64,000 nt of DNA from assembly GCF_004923295.1 (NCBI RefSeq), contig NZ_CP039635.1, forward strand, positions 206,501 through 270,500. Reading direction: 5' to 3'. Made by a program: the position numbers and the translations under genes. Origin of the DNA: Azospirillum sp. TSH100 (GTDB lineage Bacteria > Pseudomonadota > Alphaproteobacteria > Azospirillales > Azospirillaceae). The notes beneath the pieces are model-generated. The model ran no database searches. It was given only the letters and a program-made list of their open reading frames with translations, and was not told the DNA's origin. Numbering within the stretch: position 1 is the first letter of the stretch; each line of letters starts with the position of its first letter. This document shows, piece after piece, positions 1 to 8,241 of the stretch.

Positions 1-495
1 GTATTCCGGCTTCAGCAGGTCGGCCCAGGAGGTCGGCTTCGGCAGCTTCTTCTTTTCGGCCTCAACCGTGTTGAAGCAGATCGCCGCCATCCAGGCGTCC
101 ATGCCGACCCAGGCCGGCGGGGTCTTGGCATCGCGGAAGCTGGCCTTGAGCTCGTCGGCACCCTTCGGCTGATAGGGCATCAGCATGCCCTGGGCGTCCA
201 GGATCATCAGGCTGGAAGCGGCAAGCCCCCACACCACGTCGGCCTTGGGGTTGTCTTTCTCGGCCAGCAGCTTGGCGGTGACGACGCCGGTGGAATCGCG
301 CACCCAGTCGATCTCGATGCCGGGATTGTCGGCCTCGAACGCCTTCTTGTAGGGGTTGAGCTGTTCGTTCTCCAGGGCGGTATAAACGGTCAGGCGGGTG
401 GCTGCCCCGGCCGCCGTGGCAGCCACCGTGGCGGACGTGACGGCGGTCAGCAGCGCAAGCGCACAGGTCCCAAGCAAACTGGTGCGGCGGATCAT
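1..495 (-). CDS. ABC transporter periplasmic substrate-binding protein, partial (C-terminus outside window)
   Basis: The reverse strand reads open from an ATG at 495 to the window edge. The first ~24 residues form a Sec-type signal peptide (MIRRTSLLG..., Ala-rich, AAATA cleavage area), followed by RLTVYTALENEQ. This opening is typical of the Fbp/AfuA/PhnS group of periplasmic binding proteins for iron or phosphorylated and phosphonate ligands. A GGGAG lies about 10 nt upstream of the ATG. About 165 residues are present, roughly half of the family's usual 340. The gene is divergent from the LacI-type regulator and importer at 1227-6120, which contains a related binding protein, so the two transcription units may be alternative or paralogous uptake systems. 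The ligand cannot be told from sequence. Confidence 0.85.
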   Translation of the reverse strand, partial: MIRRTSLLGTCALALLTAVTSATVAATAAGAATRLTVYTALENEQLNPYKKAFEADNPGIEIDWVRDSTGVVTAKLLAEKDNPKADVVWGLAASSLMILDAQGMLMPYQPKGADELKASFRDAKTPPAWVGMDAWMAAICFNTVEAEKKKLPKPTSWADLLKPEY

Positions 496-681
496 CAGGA
501 AGCTCCCGTGGTCGAATGGGCGGGGTGTCTGGAGGCGTCCCGGAGCGGCCGCATTCGCCGTCCCGGTACAGGAGGCCTCTCTACGCCCAAGCGCCCGTTC
601 ACTCCCGTTAAGCTTTGGTGACTCCGGACGGGTGAAAACCCGGCATTGCCGGCAGTCGCGCCACAACCTGATCGTCGACTC

Positions 682-715
682 GCCGATCGAGATGTAGGGC
701 CGATCGAGATGTAGG
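682..715. repeat. Perfect tandem duplication of a 17-bp unit
   Basis: The 17-mer GCCGATCGAGATGTAGG occurs at 682-698 and again immediately at 699-715 without a mismatch. It lies in the upstream region of the reverse-strand binding protein (start 495). Each unit holds the palindrome CGATCG. It could be a doubled regulator site or a simple slippage duplication. No protein could be assigned to it. Confidence 0.7.
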
Positions 716-718
716 AAT

Positions 719-738
719 GTGAAACAAGCTGTGTTCAC
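719..738. promoter_or_regulatory. Dyad GTGAA-N10-TTCAC, possible operator
   Basis: Positions 719-723 (GTGAA) and 734-738 (TTCAC) are inverted repeats, with partial symmetry inside (ACA/TGT). The dyad lies just beyond the 17-bp tandem repeat in the upstream region of the binding protein that starts at 495. The rest of 496-836 shows no credible gene. Binding by a regulator is inferred only. Confidence 0.35.
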
Positions 739-835
739 GCCATACGCCTGCCGCCAAAGCGTGGCGAACCGGCTCCGGGCCATCTGCACCGAGATCATGT
801 GCAGACCCAGAACCACAGACGGGGATTTTTACGGG

Positions 836-876
836 ATCAAAACAACAATGGCCTAGCCGACTTTGCAGCTAGGCCA
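836..876 (-). terminator. Rho-independent terminator of tRNA-Arg
   Basis: A 9-bp perfect stem (849-857 TGGCCTAGC with 868-876) is followed on the reverse strand by TTGTTGTTTT. It starts about 10 nt after the 3' CCA of the tRNA, which is the expected place for its terminator. Confidence 0.85.
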
Positions 877-886
877 TTGAAAATAT

Positions 887-963
<77 letters not shown>

Positions 964-1069
964 ATCGCTGGTGGAGGCGCAACATAGCCCAAGGCCTTCG
1001 GGGACGCAAACACAAAAATCGCTGTTTTTTCGACCGCTTGCCGTCCCCTGCCTTGTCTCCGCGAGCTCC

Positions 1070-1087
1070 GCCTTCGGAGGGCAGCGC
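1070..1087. repeat. 18-bp copy of the tRNA-Arg anticodon arm
   Basis: The 18 bases GCCTTCGGAGGGCAGCGC are identical to 922-939 inside the tRNA. The copy sits about 150 bp away on the same strand, between the tRNA and the LacI-type gene. It could be a remnant of a tRNA-targeted integration or of a partial tRNA duplication. The bases around it (CTCCGCCTTCGGAG) also form a small hairpin, so chance or structural function is possible. No integrase is visible nearby. Confidence 0.4.
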
Positions 1088-1106
1088 CCAAGCTCGCCAA
1101 GGCGGA

Positions 1107-1120
1107 TGGAAACGTTTCCA
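1107..1120. promoter_or_regulatory. LacI-family operator, perfect 14-bp palindrome
   Basis: TGGAAACGTTTCCA is a perfect palindrome centred on CG, the usual architecture of LacI/GalR-family operators. It lies 107 bp upstream of the LacI-type gene at 1227, so autoregulation and control of the downstream importer are likely. A weaker related element (GAAACCGTTTTC, 1129-1140) follows at once. Another LacI-like core, AAGCGCTT, lies at about 2288-2296 in front of the first transporter gene. Confidence 0.7.
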
Positions 1121-1226
1121 TTCTTCACGAAACCGTTTTCACGCCGTCACGCGATTGCAACACGACGACGCCACTCTGCCCCCGCACCGGAACGGACGGT
1201 GCCGGAACGGGGACGAAGAGCAGCAG

Positions 1227-2276
1227 ATGGATGGCGGGATGACGGACCGGAGAGCGATGGACCGCGTGGCGACGATCCGCGATGTCGCGGCGCGGGCGGG
1301 GGTGTCAATCGCCACCGTGTCGCGCGTGCTGAACGGCAGCGGCAACGCCACGCCGGAAACCACGGAAAAGGTCCGCGCCGCCGCAACCGATCTGTCCTTC
1401 CGACCCAGCACCATCGGGCGCAACCTGAAGGCGGCGCGCACGCGCACCGTCGGCGTGCTGGTGCCGTCGCTGACCAATCCTGTCTTTGCCGAAAGCGTCG
1501 CCGGCATCCAGGAGGCGGCGGACGAGGCCGGCTACAGCGTGCTGATCGCCTCTACCGACTATGATCCAGCGAGGGAATCGCGCGCCATCGAAGGGCTGCT
1601 GTCCAACCGGGTCGAAGGGCTGGTGCTGACCGTCGCCGATGCCGACCGCAGCGGGTCGCTCGACACACTGGACGAGGTACGGCTGCCCTATGTGCTGGCC
1701 TACAACCAGCCGGAACGGGCGCCGCGCGCCCATGTGTCGGTCGACAATGTCGCGGCCTCCCGCGCGGTGGTGGAGCGGATGACGGCACTCGGCCATCGGC
1801 GCATCGGCATGATCGCCGGGCGCTTCCGGCAGTCCGACCGCTCGCGCCGGCGCCATGCCGGCTGGCTGGCGGCACTGGACGATGCCGGCCTGCCGTCCGG
1901 GCCGGTGGTGGAGGTCGATTTCAACGAGTTGCGGCTGGCCCACCGGCTGGCGCCGCATCTGGAGGGGGCGGAGCGGCCGACCGCCTTCTTCGCTTCCAAC
2001 GACATGCTCGCTCTCGCCACCATCCGGGCATTGCGTGATCTGGGCCTTTCGGTACCGGGTGATGTGTCGGTCTGCGGCTTCGACGGGATCGAGGTCGGGC
2101 GGCTGATGACGCCCAGCCTCGCCACCCTGGTACAGCCAGCCCGCGCCATGGGTGCCACCGCCTTCGAATGCTTGCGCACCGGCTTTTCAGGCGAACGGCA
2201 AGGCCGCGCCGTGATGCTGCCTTTCACCCTGCGTCCGGGCGAATCACTCGGGGTCGCACCGCCGAAATCCTCTTGA
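1227..2276 (+). CDS. LacI-family transcriptional regulator
   Basis: The protein has a classic LacI N-terminal helix-turn-helix (ATIRDVAARAGVSIATVSRVLNGSGNATPETTEKV), a hinge (RPSTIGRNLKAARTRTVGVLVPS), and a periplasmic-binding-like effector domain ending near PFTLRPGESLG. The ATG at 1227 is chosen because GACGAAGAG lies 7-12 nt upstream; the in-frame ATGs at 1239 and 1257 are also possible. The longer open frame upstream has no family similarity. It is about 349 residues long. It stands directly before the transporter operon 2320-6120 in the same direction and behind a perfect LacI-type palindrome. It probably represses or activates that importer in response to its ligand or a product. Confidence 0.93.
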   Translation: MDGGMTDRRAMDRVATIRDVAARAGVSIATVSRVLNGSGNATPETTEKVRAAATDLSFRPSTIGRNLKAARTRTVGVLVPSLTNPVFAESVAGIQEAADEAGYSVLIASTDYDPARESRAIEGLLSNRVEGLVLTVADADRSGSLDTLDEVRLPYVLAYNQPERAPRAHVSVDNVAASRAVVERMTALGHRRIGMIAGRFRQSDRSRRRHAGWLAALDDAGLPSGPVVEVDFNELRLAHRLAPHLEGAERPTAFFASNDMLALATIRALRDLGLSVPGDVSVCGFDGIEVGRLMTPSLATLVQPARAMGATAFECLRTGFSGERQGRAVMLPFTLRPGESLGVAPPKSS

Positions 2277-2319
2277 GCAAATCCTCTTAAGCGCTTCCCG
2301 AACGGAGACACACGCCATC

Positions 2320-3351
2320 ATGTTCAAGCCGTTCCTGCCCGGCCCATTTCTATTGGGCGCCGCCGCGCTGGTTGCCGCAATCTCCGCAAGCGTGGCTCCG
2401 ACCGCCGCCGCGGAGCCGACCGCCATCTGTTACAATTGCCCGCCGGAATGGGCGGACTGGGCATCGCAGCTGAAGGCGATCAAGGCCGACCTCGGCATCG
2501 CCGTGCCGTTCGACAACAAGAATTCCGGCCAGGCGATGGCCGCCATGCTGGCGGAAAAGGACAGGCCGGTCGCCGACGTCGTCTATCTCGGCGGCCCGGT
2601 CGGCATCCAGGCCAAGGCTGCCGGCGTCGTCACACCCTACAAGCCGGCGGGCTGGGCCGAAATCCCCGACGGGATGAAGGATTCCGACGGCAACTGGTTC
2701 GCCATCCACAGCGGCACGCTGGGCTTCTTCGTCAACACCGAGGCGCTGGGCGGCAAGCCGGTGCCGCAGAGCTGGGCCGACCTGCTGAAGCCCGACTATT
2801 CCGGCATGGTCGGCTATCTCGATCCGACCAGCGCCGCCGTCGGCTATGTCGGGGCGGTGGCGGTCAATCTGGCCCTGGGCGGCGATTACGGCAGCTTCGA
2901 CAAGGCCGTCGGCTGGTTCAAGGATTTGCAGAAGAACCAGCCCATCGTGCCGAAGCAGACCTCCTACGCCCGCGTTCTGTCGGGCGAGATTCCGATCCTG
3001 ATCGACTATGACTTCAACGCCTACCGCGCCAAATACACCGACAAGGCGCCGGTCGCCTTCGTCATCCCGAAGGAAGGGACGGTGTCGGTCCCCTATGTGA
3101 TGGCCCTGGTCAAGAACGGCCCGAACCCGGAAAACGGGAAGAAGGTGCTGGACTACGTTCTGTCCGACAAGGGCCAGACACTCTGGGCCAACGCCTTCAT
3201 GCGGCCGGTCAGGGCGGAAGCCATGTCGGCGGAGACCGCGGCGAAGTTCCTGCCGGCCGCCGACTATGCCCGCGCCAAGCCGGTGGACATGGTCCGGATG
3301 GCCGAGGCGCAGAAGGGCTTCATGGACCGCTATCAGGCGGAGGTGAAGTGA
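2320..3351 (+). CDS. ABC transporter periplasmic substrate-binding protein
   Basis: This is a 343-residue secreted binding protein with a signal peptide to about residue 31 (SVAPTAAAEP). It has the two-lobe Fbp/AfuA/PotD-like pattern: WADLLKPDYSGMVGYLDPTSAAVGY, PILIDYDFNAY and a C-terminal VLDYVLSDKGQTLWANAFMRPVR. Other family members bind Fe(III), sugar phosphates, polyamines or phosphonates, so the fold alone does not fix the ligand. It is the first gene of an operon with two permeases, an ATPase and a GpdQ-like phosphodiesterase, and its stop overlaps the next start by 3 nt. Context suggests a phosphodiester or other phosphorylated ligand. Confidence 0.92.
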   Translation: MFKPFLPGPFLLGAAALVAAISASVAPTAAAEPTAICYNCPPEWADWASQLKAIKADLGIAVPFDNKNSGQAMAAMLAEKDRPVADVVYLGGPVGIQAKAAGVVTPYKPAGWAEIPDGMKDSDGNWFAIHSGTLGFFVNTEALGGKPVPQSWADLLKPDYSGMVGYLDPTSAAVGYVGAVAVNLALGGDYGSFDKAVGWFKDLQKNQPIVPKQTSYARVLSGEIPILIDYDFNAYRAKYTDKAPVAFVIPKEGTVSVPYVMALVKNGPNPENGKKVLDYVLSDKGQTLWANAFMRPVRAEAMSAETAAKFLPAADYARAKPVDMVRMAEAQKGFMDRYQAEVK

Positions 3352-4235
3352 GCGCCTGCGTGCAGGACGCCCCCCTCCCCCACCGGCCGGCGGCCCGTCC
3401 GCCGGCCGGACCGGGATGGACGGGCGAGCCGCTGCGGCTGGCGGCCCTGCTGGCGCCGGCGGCGGCGGTGTTCGCGGCCTTCTTCCTGCTGCCGCTGGTC
3501 CGCCTGATCCTGATCGGCGCCGGCGGCGCGGAGGGATGGAGCGCCTATCTGACCACGCTCGCCGATCCCGGCCATCTCGACAGCCTGATCTCCACGCTGG
3601 CACTGTCGGCGGGAGTGACCCTGGTGACGCTGGCGGTGTCGACCGTCGCCGGGCTGTTCCTGGTCCGCAACAGCTTCCCCGGCCATGCCCTGCTGGTGGC
3701 GCTGCTGACCTTCCCGCTGGCCTTTCCCGGCGTGGTCATCGGCTTCATGGTCATCATGCTGGCCGGGCGGCAGGGGCTGATCGGCACCGTCACCCAGGCG
3801 CTGGGCGCTGGAAAACTGGTCTTCGCCTATTCGATGGCCGGGCTGTTCCTCGGTTACGTCTATTTCTCGGTCCCGCGCGTCATCCTGACGGTGATGGCGG
3901 CGGCGGAGAAGCTCGACCCGCGGCTTGAGGAAGCGGCCCGCTCGCTGGGCGCGTCCTCCTGGCGCGTGGTGGCCGACGTGATCCTGCCGGCACTGAAGCC
4001 GGCGCTGATCTCGGCAGGCGCGCTGTGCTTCGCCACCTCGATGGGCGCCTTCGGCACCGCCTTCACGCTCGCCACCCGGATCAACGTGCTGCCGATGACG
4101 ATCTACACCGAATTTACGCTCCAGGCGAACATCGCGGCGGCGGCGGCGCTCAGCGTCCTGCTTGGCCTCATCACCTGGGCCGCCCTGGCGGTGGCGCGCA
4201 GCGTCGCCGGCACCTCCGTCGCGGCGGCGGGGTGA
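3348..4235 (+). CDS. ABC transporter inner-membrane permease (component 1)
   Basis: This 295-residue permease has about six transmembrane segments and the EAA cytoplasmic loop that docks the ATPase (LDPRLEEAARSLGASSWRVVADVILPALKPALISAG). It starts with GTG at 3348, overlapping the stop of the binding protein (GTGA), so the two are translationally coupled. Its partner permease is encoded directly after it. The family is the PotB/FbpB-type BPD transport permease group. The long Pro-rich N-terminus before the first membrane segment is cytoplasmic. Confidence 0.92.
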   Translation: MSACVQDAPLPHRPAARPPAGPGWTGEPLRLAALLAPAAAVFAAFFLLPLVRLILIGAGGAEGWSAYLTTLADPGHLDSLISTLALSAGVTLVTLAVSTVAGLFLVRNSFPGHALLVALLTFPLAFPGVVIGFMVIMLAGRQGLIGTVTQALGAGKLVFAYSMAGLFLGYVYFSVPRVILTVMAAAEKLDPRLEEAARSLGASSWRVVADVILPALKPALISAGALCFATSMGAFGTAFTLATRINVLPMTIYTEFTLQANIAAAAALSVLLGLITWAALAVARSVAGTSVAAAG

Positions 4236-4240
4236 CGACC

Positions 4241-5044
4241 ATGCATGACCTTTCTCACCGCCGGGGCTGGGGGTTCTGGCTGCAACTGGGCTTCACCCTG
4301 CTGGTCTGCGCCCTGCTGACCGTGCCGATGGTGATGTCGATGCTGGCGGGCCTGACCGCCAATTACTTCGTCGGCCTGAAGAGCGGCCTGACCCTGCGCT
4401 GGGTGGAGGAGGTGTGGCGGGTCTATTCCGGCACCATCCTCTTGTCCTTGCAGATCGCCTTCGCCTGTCTGGCCTGCACGCTGGCGCTCGGCGTTCCGGC
4501 CGCCTATGCGCTGGCGCGGCGCCCCGGCCGGATCGCCCGGCTGGTGGAAGAGCTGCTGATGATGCCGGTCGCCATCCCCGGCCTCGCCACCGCGCTGGCG
4601 CTGATCGTCACCTATGGTGGCGTCGGCGACCTGCGCAGCAGCTGGCTGTTCATCCTGATCGGCCATGTGCTGTTCACCCTGCCCTTCATGGTCCGCGCCG
4701 TGCTGGCGGTGATGGGCTCCATCGACCTGACGACGCTGGAGGAGGGGGCGGCCAGCCTGGGCGCCGGCTTCCTGCGCCGCTTCGCCACGGTGGTGCTGCC
4801 CAACTGCCGCTCCGGCATCCTGGCCGGGTCGCTGATGGTGCTGACCCTGTCGGTCGGCGAGTTCAACCTGACCTGGCTGCTGCACACGCCGCTGACCAAG
4901 ACCCTGCCGGTCGGGCTGGCCGACAGCTATGCCTCGCTGCGGATCGAGATCGGCAGCGCCTACACCCTCGTCTTCTTCCTGATGATTGTGCCGAGCCTGA
5001 TCCTGATGCAGGGTTTGTCCAGGCGCGGTCGTCCGTCCGTTTGA
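4241..5044 (+). CDS. ABC transporter inner-membrane permease (component 2)
   Basis: This 267-residue permease is of the PotC/PhnV type. It has six hydrophobic segments and an EAA loop (LTTLEEGAASLGAGFLRRFATVVLPNCRSGILAGSL). The ATG at 4241 is preceded by GGGGTGA at a good distance. A GTG at 4232 that overlaps the previous stop is an alternative and would add three residues. It forms the heterodimeric membrane channel with the 3348-4235 product. Confidence 0.92.
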   Translation: MHDLSHRRGWGFWLQLGFTLLVCALLTVPMVMSMLAGLTANYFVGLKSGLTLRWVEEVWRVYSGTILLSLQIAFACLACTLALGVPAAYALARRPGRIARLVEELLMMPVAIPGLATALALIVTYGGVGDLRSSWLFILIGHVLFTLPFMVRAVLAVMGSIDLTTLEEGAASLGAGFLRRFATVVLPNCRSGILAGSLMVLTLSVGEFNLTWLLHTPLTKTLPVGLADSYASLRIEIGSAYTLVFFLMIVPSLILMQGLSRRGRPSV

Positions 5045-5055
5045 GAGTCCCCCGC

Positions 5056-6120
5056 ATGCCAGACAGCGTGATGCCAAGCAGCTTCCACCTCGATGCCGTG
5101 CCGATCCGCCTGGAGCGCTGCGGCAAGACCTTCGCCGGCGGCGCCCGCGCGCTGGAACCGCTGGACCTGACCATCCGCGGCGGCGAGACCATCGTCTTCC
5201 TGGGCCCAAGCGGCTGCGGCAAGACCACGACCCTGCGCATCATCGCCGGGCTGGAAAGCCCCGATCCGGGGGGCCGTGTGCTGTTCGGCGAGGAGGACGT
5301 GACGGCGCTGCCGATCGAGCGCCGGAATGTCGGCATGGTATTCCAGAGCTACGCCCTGTTCCCCAATATGACGGTGGCGGAAAACGTCGCCTATGGCCTG
5401 AAGGTGCGCAAGCTGCCGCGGCCCGAGCGCGCCCGCCGGGTGGAGGAGATGCTGGAGCTGATGCATCTCGGCGAGTTCGCCGGGCGGCGGATCGACCAGC
5501 TCTCAGGTGGTCAGCGCCAGCGGGTGGCCTTGGCCCGCGCCCTGGTGGTTCGGCCGCGCGTGCTGCTGCTGGACGAGCCGCTGACGGCGCTGGACGCCAA
5601 GCTGCGCGACAGCCTGCGGCTGGAGATCGACCGGCTTCTGCGCAGTCTGGGCATCACCGCCGTCTATGTCACCCATGACCAGGGCGAGGCGATGGCGCTG
5701 GGCGACCGCATCGTCGTGATGGCCAAAGGCCGGGTGGCGCAGGTCGGCACGCCGCGCGAGATCTACTATCAGCCGGCGGACGGCTTCGTCGCCGACTTCA
5801 TCGGCACGATGAACCGGCTGGGCGGCATGGTGCAGGACGGAATGCTGTCCATCGGCACGGCGTCACTGCCCTGGACGGGATCTGACGGTGCGGTGGAACT
5901 GCTGGTCCGGCCGGAGGATCTGTCGCTGGCCAGCGAGTCCGAGGGGCATCTGGGCGGCACGGTCGCCGCCGCGGTGTTCCTGGGTGACCGCACCCGACTG
6001 GTGGTGGAACCGGCGGACGGCCCGGCGCTGACGGTGGATGCCGCCGGGCGTAGCGAGCTGGGACGCGGCGACCGGGTTTGGCTCCGCGTCGATCCGTCGA
6101 GGGTGCTGGCGGTTCCGTAA
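5056..6120 (+). CDS. ABC transporter ATP-binding protein (PotA/UgpC type)
   Basis: This 354-residue ATPase has Walker A GPSGCGKTT (about residues 50-58), Q-loop VFQSYALFPNMTV, signature LSGGQRQRVALARAL (about 149), Walker B VLLLDEP, and the H-loop in VYVTHDQGEAM. A C-terminal TOBE domain (about 270-354) follows. The ATG at 5056 is 12 nt after the permease stop; a second ATG at 5071 is possible. It energises the permease pair upstream. It is also the only ATPase gene visible in this locus, so it may also serve the fused permease at 8185-9942. Confidence 0.95.
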   Translation: MPDSVMPSSFHLDAVPIRLERCGKTFAGGARALEPLDLTIRGGETIVFLGPSGCGKTTTLRIIAGLESPDPGGRVLFGEEDVTALPIERRNVGMVFQSYALFPNMTVAENVAYGLKVRKLPRPERARRVEEMLELMHLGEFAGRRIDQLSGGQRQRVALARALVVRPRVLLLDEPLTALDAKLRDSLRLEIDRLLRSLGITAVYVTHDQGEAMALGDRIVVMAKGRVAQVGTPREIYYQPADGFVADFIGTMNRLGGMVQDGMLSIGTASLPWTGSDGAVELLVRPEDLSLASESEGHLGGTVAAAVFLGDRTRLVVEPADGPALTVDAAGRSELGRGDRVWLRVDPSRVLAVP

Positions 6121-6161
6121 CGCTCCCCAATCGACCCCTGAATCGGCAAACGAGCCCATCC

Positions 6162-6980
6162 ATGATCATCGTCCAGATCACCGACACCCACATCAAGCCG
6201 CCCGGCCGCCTCGCCTACCGGCGCGTCGACACCGCCCCCTTCCTGGAGCGCGCCGTCGCCGCCGTCCTGGCGCTCACCCCACGCCCCGACCTGATTCTCG
6301 CCACCGGCGACCTCGTCGATGCCGGCGATGCGGAGGAGTATAAGCGCCTGCTCGACCTGCTGCACCCGCTCGACATCCCGCTCTTCGCCGTACCCGGCAA
6401 CCATGACGAACGTGCCGGGCTCGCCCGCGCCTTCCCCGATCTGGCGGCGCGCGTCGGCGACAGCCCCTTCTTCCACTATACGGTCGAGAACTGGCCAGTG
6501 CGACTGATCGCAATGGACACTGTGCTGCCGGGTTCCGGCGCCGGCGAGGTCTGTGCCGAGCGGCTCTCCTGGCTCGACGCGCGCCTTTCCGAGCAGCCCG
6601 ACCGCCCGACCATCGTCTTCCAGCACCACCCGCCCTTCGATACCGGCATCGGCCATATGGACCGGCTGGGGCTGAGCGGAGCGGCGGACATGGCCGCGGT
6701 GGTCCGCCGCCATCCGCAGGTGGAACGGGTGCTGTGCGGCCATCTGCACCGGCCGATCCAGGTGCGCTGGGCCGGCACCATCGCCTCGACCGCGCCGTCC
6801 ACGGCGCATCAGGTGGCGCTCGATCTGCGCGACGACGCGCCGTCCGCCTTCGTGATGGAGCCGCCGGGCTATCAGATCCACATGTGGCGCGCCGACACCG
6901 GGGTGGTCAGCCACACAGCCGTCATCGGCGACTATGACGGCCCCTATCCCTTCTTCAAGGACGGAAAGCTGATCGACTAG
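6162..6980 (+). CDS. GpdQ-type metallophosphodiesterase
   Basis: This 272-residue class III phosphodiesterase / glycerophosphodiesterase hydrolyses phosphodiesters with a binuclear metal centre. The ligand pattern is complete: D8 and H10 (ITDTH), D50 (ATGDLVD), N80-H81 (PGNHDE), H156 (FQHHPP), H194 and H196 (CGHLHR). The first five match the metal-ligand numbering I recall for Enterobacter GpdQ exactly and the last pair is offset by one; the length (272 against about 274) also matches. It follows the ATPase gene by 41 nt on the same strand. A cytoplasmic hydrolase in an importer operon suggests that the imported compound is a phosphodiester. CpdA-like cyclic-nucleotide hydrolysis is the main alternative. 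Confidence 0.88.
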   Translation: MIIVQITDTHIKPPGRLAYRRVDTAPFLERAVAAVLALTPRPDLILATGDLVDAGDAEEYKRLLDLLHPLDIPLFAVPGNHDERAGLARAFPDLAARVGDSPFFHYTVENWPVRLIAMDTVLPGSGAGEVCAERLSWLDARLSEQPDRPTIVFQHHPPFDTGIGHMDRLGLSGAADMAAVVRRHPQVERVLCGHLHRPIQVRWAGTIASTAPSTAHQVALDLRDDAPSAFVMEPPGYQIHMWRADTGVVSHTAVIGDYDGPYPFFKDGKLID

Positions 6981-7025
6981 CCCCTGTTGCCGGCCCCTAT
7001 TGATTGATTTGGGCCTTTCCATCCA

Positions 7026-7043
7026 TTGTCACGCGCCTGTCAT
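7026..7043 (+). promoter_or_regulatory. PHO box (PhoB binding site)
   Basis: TTGTCAC-GCGC-CTGTCAT is two 7-mers in direct repeat at an 11-bp period, the known PhoB pattern CTGTCAN-N4-CTGTCAN. One base differs from the consensus in the first repeat. It lies 47 bp upstream of the binding-protein gene at 7090, a normal activation distance. This implies induction of 7090-9942 by phosphate starvation. Confidence 0.72.
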
Positions 7044-7089
7044 CGGTATCGCGTAAGACAAGGCTCCCGATCCAACGGAGACGACAGAG

Positions 7090-8076
7090 ATGAAGGCGTT
7101 CCTCGCCACCCTCGCCACCGTGCTGACCCTCACGTTCGGACAGGCGGCACTGGCCGACGGCGCCACCGGCAAGCTGGTGCTCTACACCTCGCAGTTGGAG
7201 CCGGACGCCCGCCAGACGGTGGAGGCCTTCAAGACGAAGAACCCTGGTGTCGAGGTGGAGTGGATTCGCAACGGCACCACCGAGCTGATGAACAAGCTGC
7301 GTGCCGAATTCACCGCCGGGGCGCCGCAGCCGGACCTGCTGCTCATCGCCGACGCGGTGACGATGGAATCGCTGAAGGCGGAGAAGCGCCTGCAACCCTA
7401 TGAGGGCGCTCCGGTCGCCGGCTTCCGCCCGGGCACGCATGATGCGCAGGGTTATTGGTTCGGCACCAAGCTGATCACCACCGGCATCGTCTACAACACC
7501 GCCGCCCCGATGAAGCCGGCCTCCTGGCAGGATCTGCTGAAGCCGGAGGCCAAGGGCACGACGGTGATGCCGAGCCCGCTCTATTCCGGCGCCGCCGCCA
7601 TCCACATGGCGTCGATCAAGGCGCAGCCGGCGCTGGGCATGGCCTATTACGAGGCGTTGCAGCGCAACGGCACCACGGCAGCCAAGGGCAATGGCGGCAT
7701 CCTGAAGGACGTGGCCGGCGGGGCGAAGCTCTACGGCATGGTCGTCGATTACCTGCCGATCCGCGAGCATCTGAAGGGTGCCCCCGTCGCCTTCGTTTTC
7801 CCCAAGGAGGGCGTCAGCGCGGTGAGCGAGCCGGTGGCGATCCTCAGCACCGCGAAGAATCCGGCGGCCGCCAAGACCTTCATCGACTTCCTGCTGAGCC
7901 GCGAGGGGCAGGAACTTGCCTCGGCGCAGGGCTTCCTGCCGGCGCTGCCGGGGGTGAACCCGCCGCCGGGCTTCCCCGATCCGGCCGGTATCACGCTGCT
8001 GCCCTACGACCCTGCCAAGGCGCTGGCCGAAGACGACGCCAACAAGCGCGCCTTCGCCGATCTGTTCGGCGGGTGA
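7090..8076 (+). CDS. ABC transporter periplasmic substrate-binding protein, PHO-box controlled
   Basis: This 328-residue Fbp/AfuA-like binding protein has a signal peptide to about residue 22 (GQAALADG). It is related in layout to the partial protein at 1-495 (KLVLYTSQLEPDARQTVEAFKTKNPGVEVEW). Near the C-terminus are VAFVFPKEGVSAV and a FIDFLLSREGQELAS motif. Members of this family bind Fe(III), hexose phosphates or 2-aminoethylphosphonate. Lying behind a PHO box and downstream of a phosphodiesterase gene, a phosphorus-containing ligand is more likely than iron. The partner permease is the fused gene at 8185-9942. Confidence 0.9.
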   Translation: MKAFLATLATVLTLTFGQAALADGATGKLVLYTSQLEPDARQTVEAFKTKNPGVEVEWIRNGTTELMNKLRAEFTAGAPQPDLLLIADAVTMESLKAEKRLQPYEGAPVAGFRPGTHDAQGYWFGTKLITTGIVYNTAAPMKPASWQDLLKPEAKGTTVMPSPLYSGAAAIHMASIKAQPALGMAYYEALQRNGTTAAKGNGGILKDVAGGAKLYGMVVDYLPIREHLKGAPVAFVFPKEGVSAVSEPVAILSTAKNPAAAKTFIDFLLSREGQELASAQGFLPALPGVNPPPGFPDPAGITLLPYDPAKALAEDDANKRAFADLFGG

Positions 8077-8102
8077 GGTGAGGCTTGCGGATCGCGAAGG
8101 AT

Positions 8103-8241
8103 CCCCTCTCCCCCCCGGGGAGAGGGTTAGGGTGAGGGGGGTGCGTTGCAGGGATCTTCAAGAATCGCGCACCCCGTTACTCCCGTGAAAATCCACGCAG
8201 TGCATCCCCCTCACCCCGACCCTCTCCCCGGAGGGGAGAGG
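8103..8241. repeat. REP-like pair of inverted palindromic repeats
   Basis: A block at 8103-8140 (CCCTCTCCCC...GGTGAGGGGG) is repeated in the opposite orientation at 8207-8241 (CCCCCTCACCCCGACCCTC...GGGGAGAGGG). Each block is itself palindromic. This is the common proteobacterial intergenic REP/BIME type, which in translation gives HPDPLPGGER. Here the second copy falls inside the reading frame of the downstream permease. Such pairs often act as mRNA-stabilising or attenuating structures between operon genes. Confidence 0.8.

Noticed and set aside
2281..2300. AAGCGCTT as a certain second LacI operator
   Set aside because: Only the central 8 bp are symmetrical and it differs from the perfect TGGAAACGTTTCCA site.
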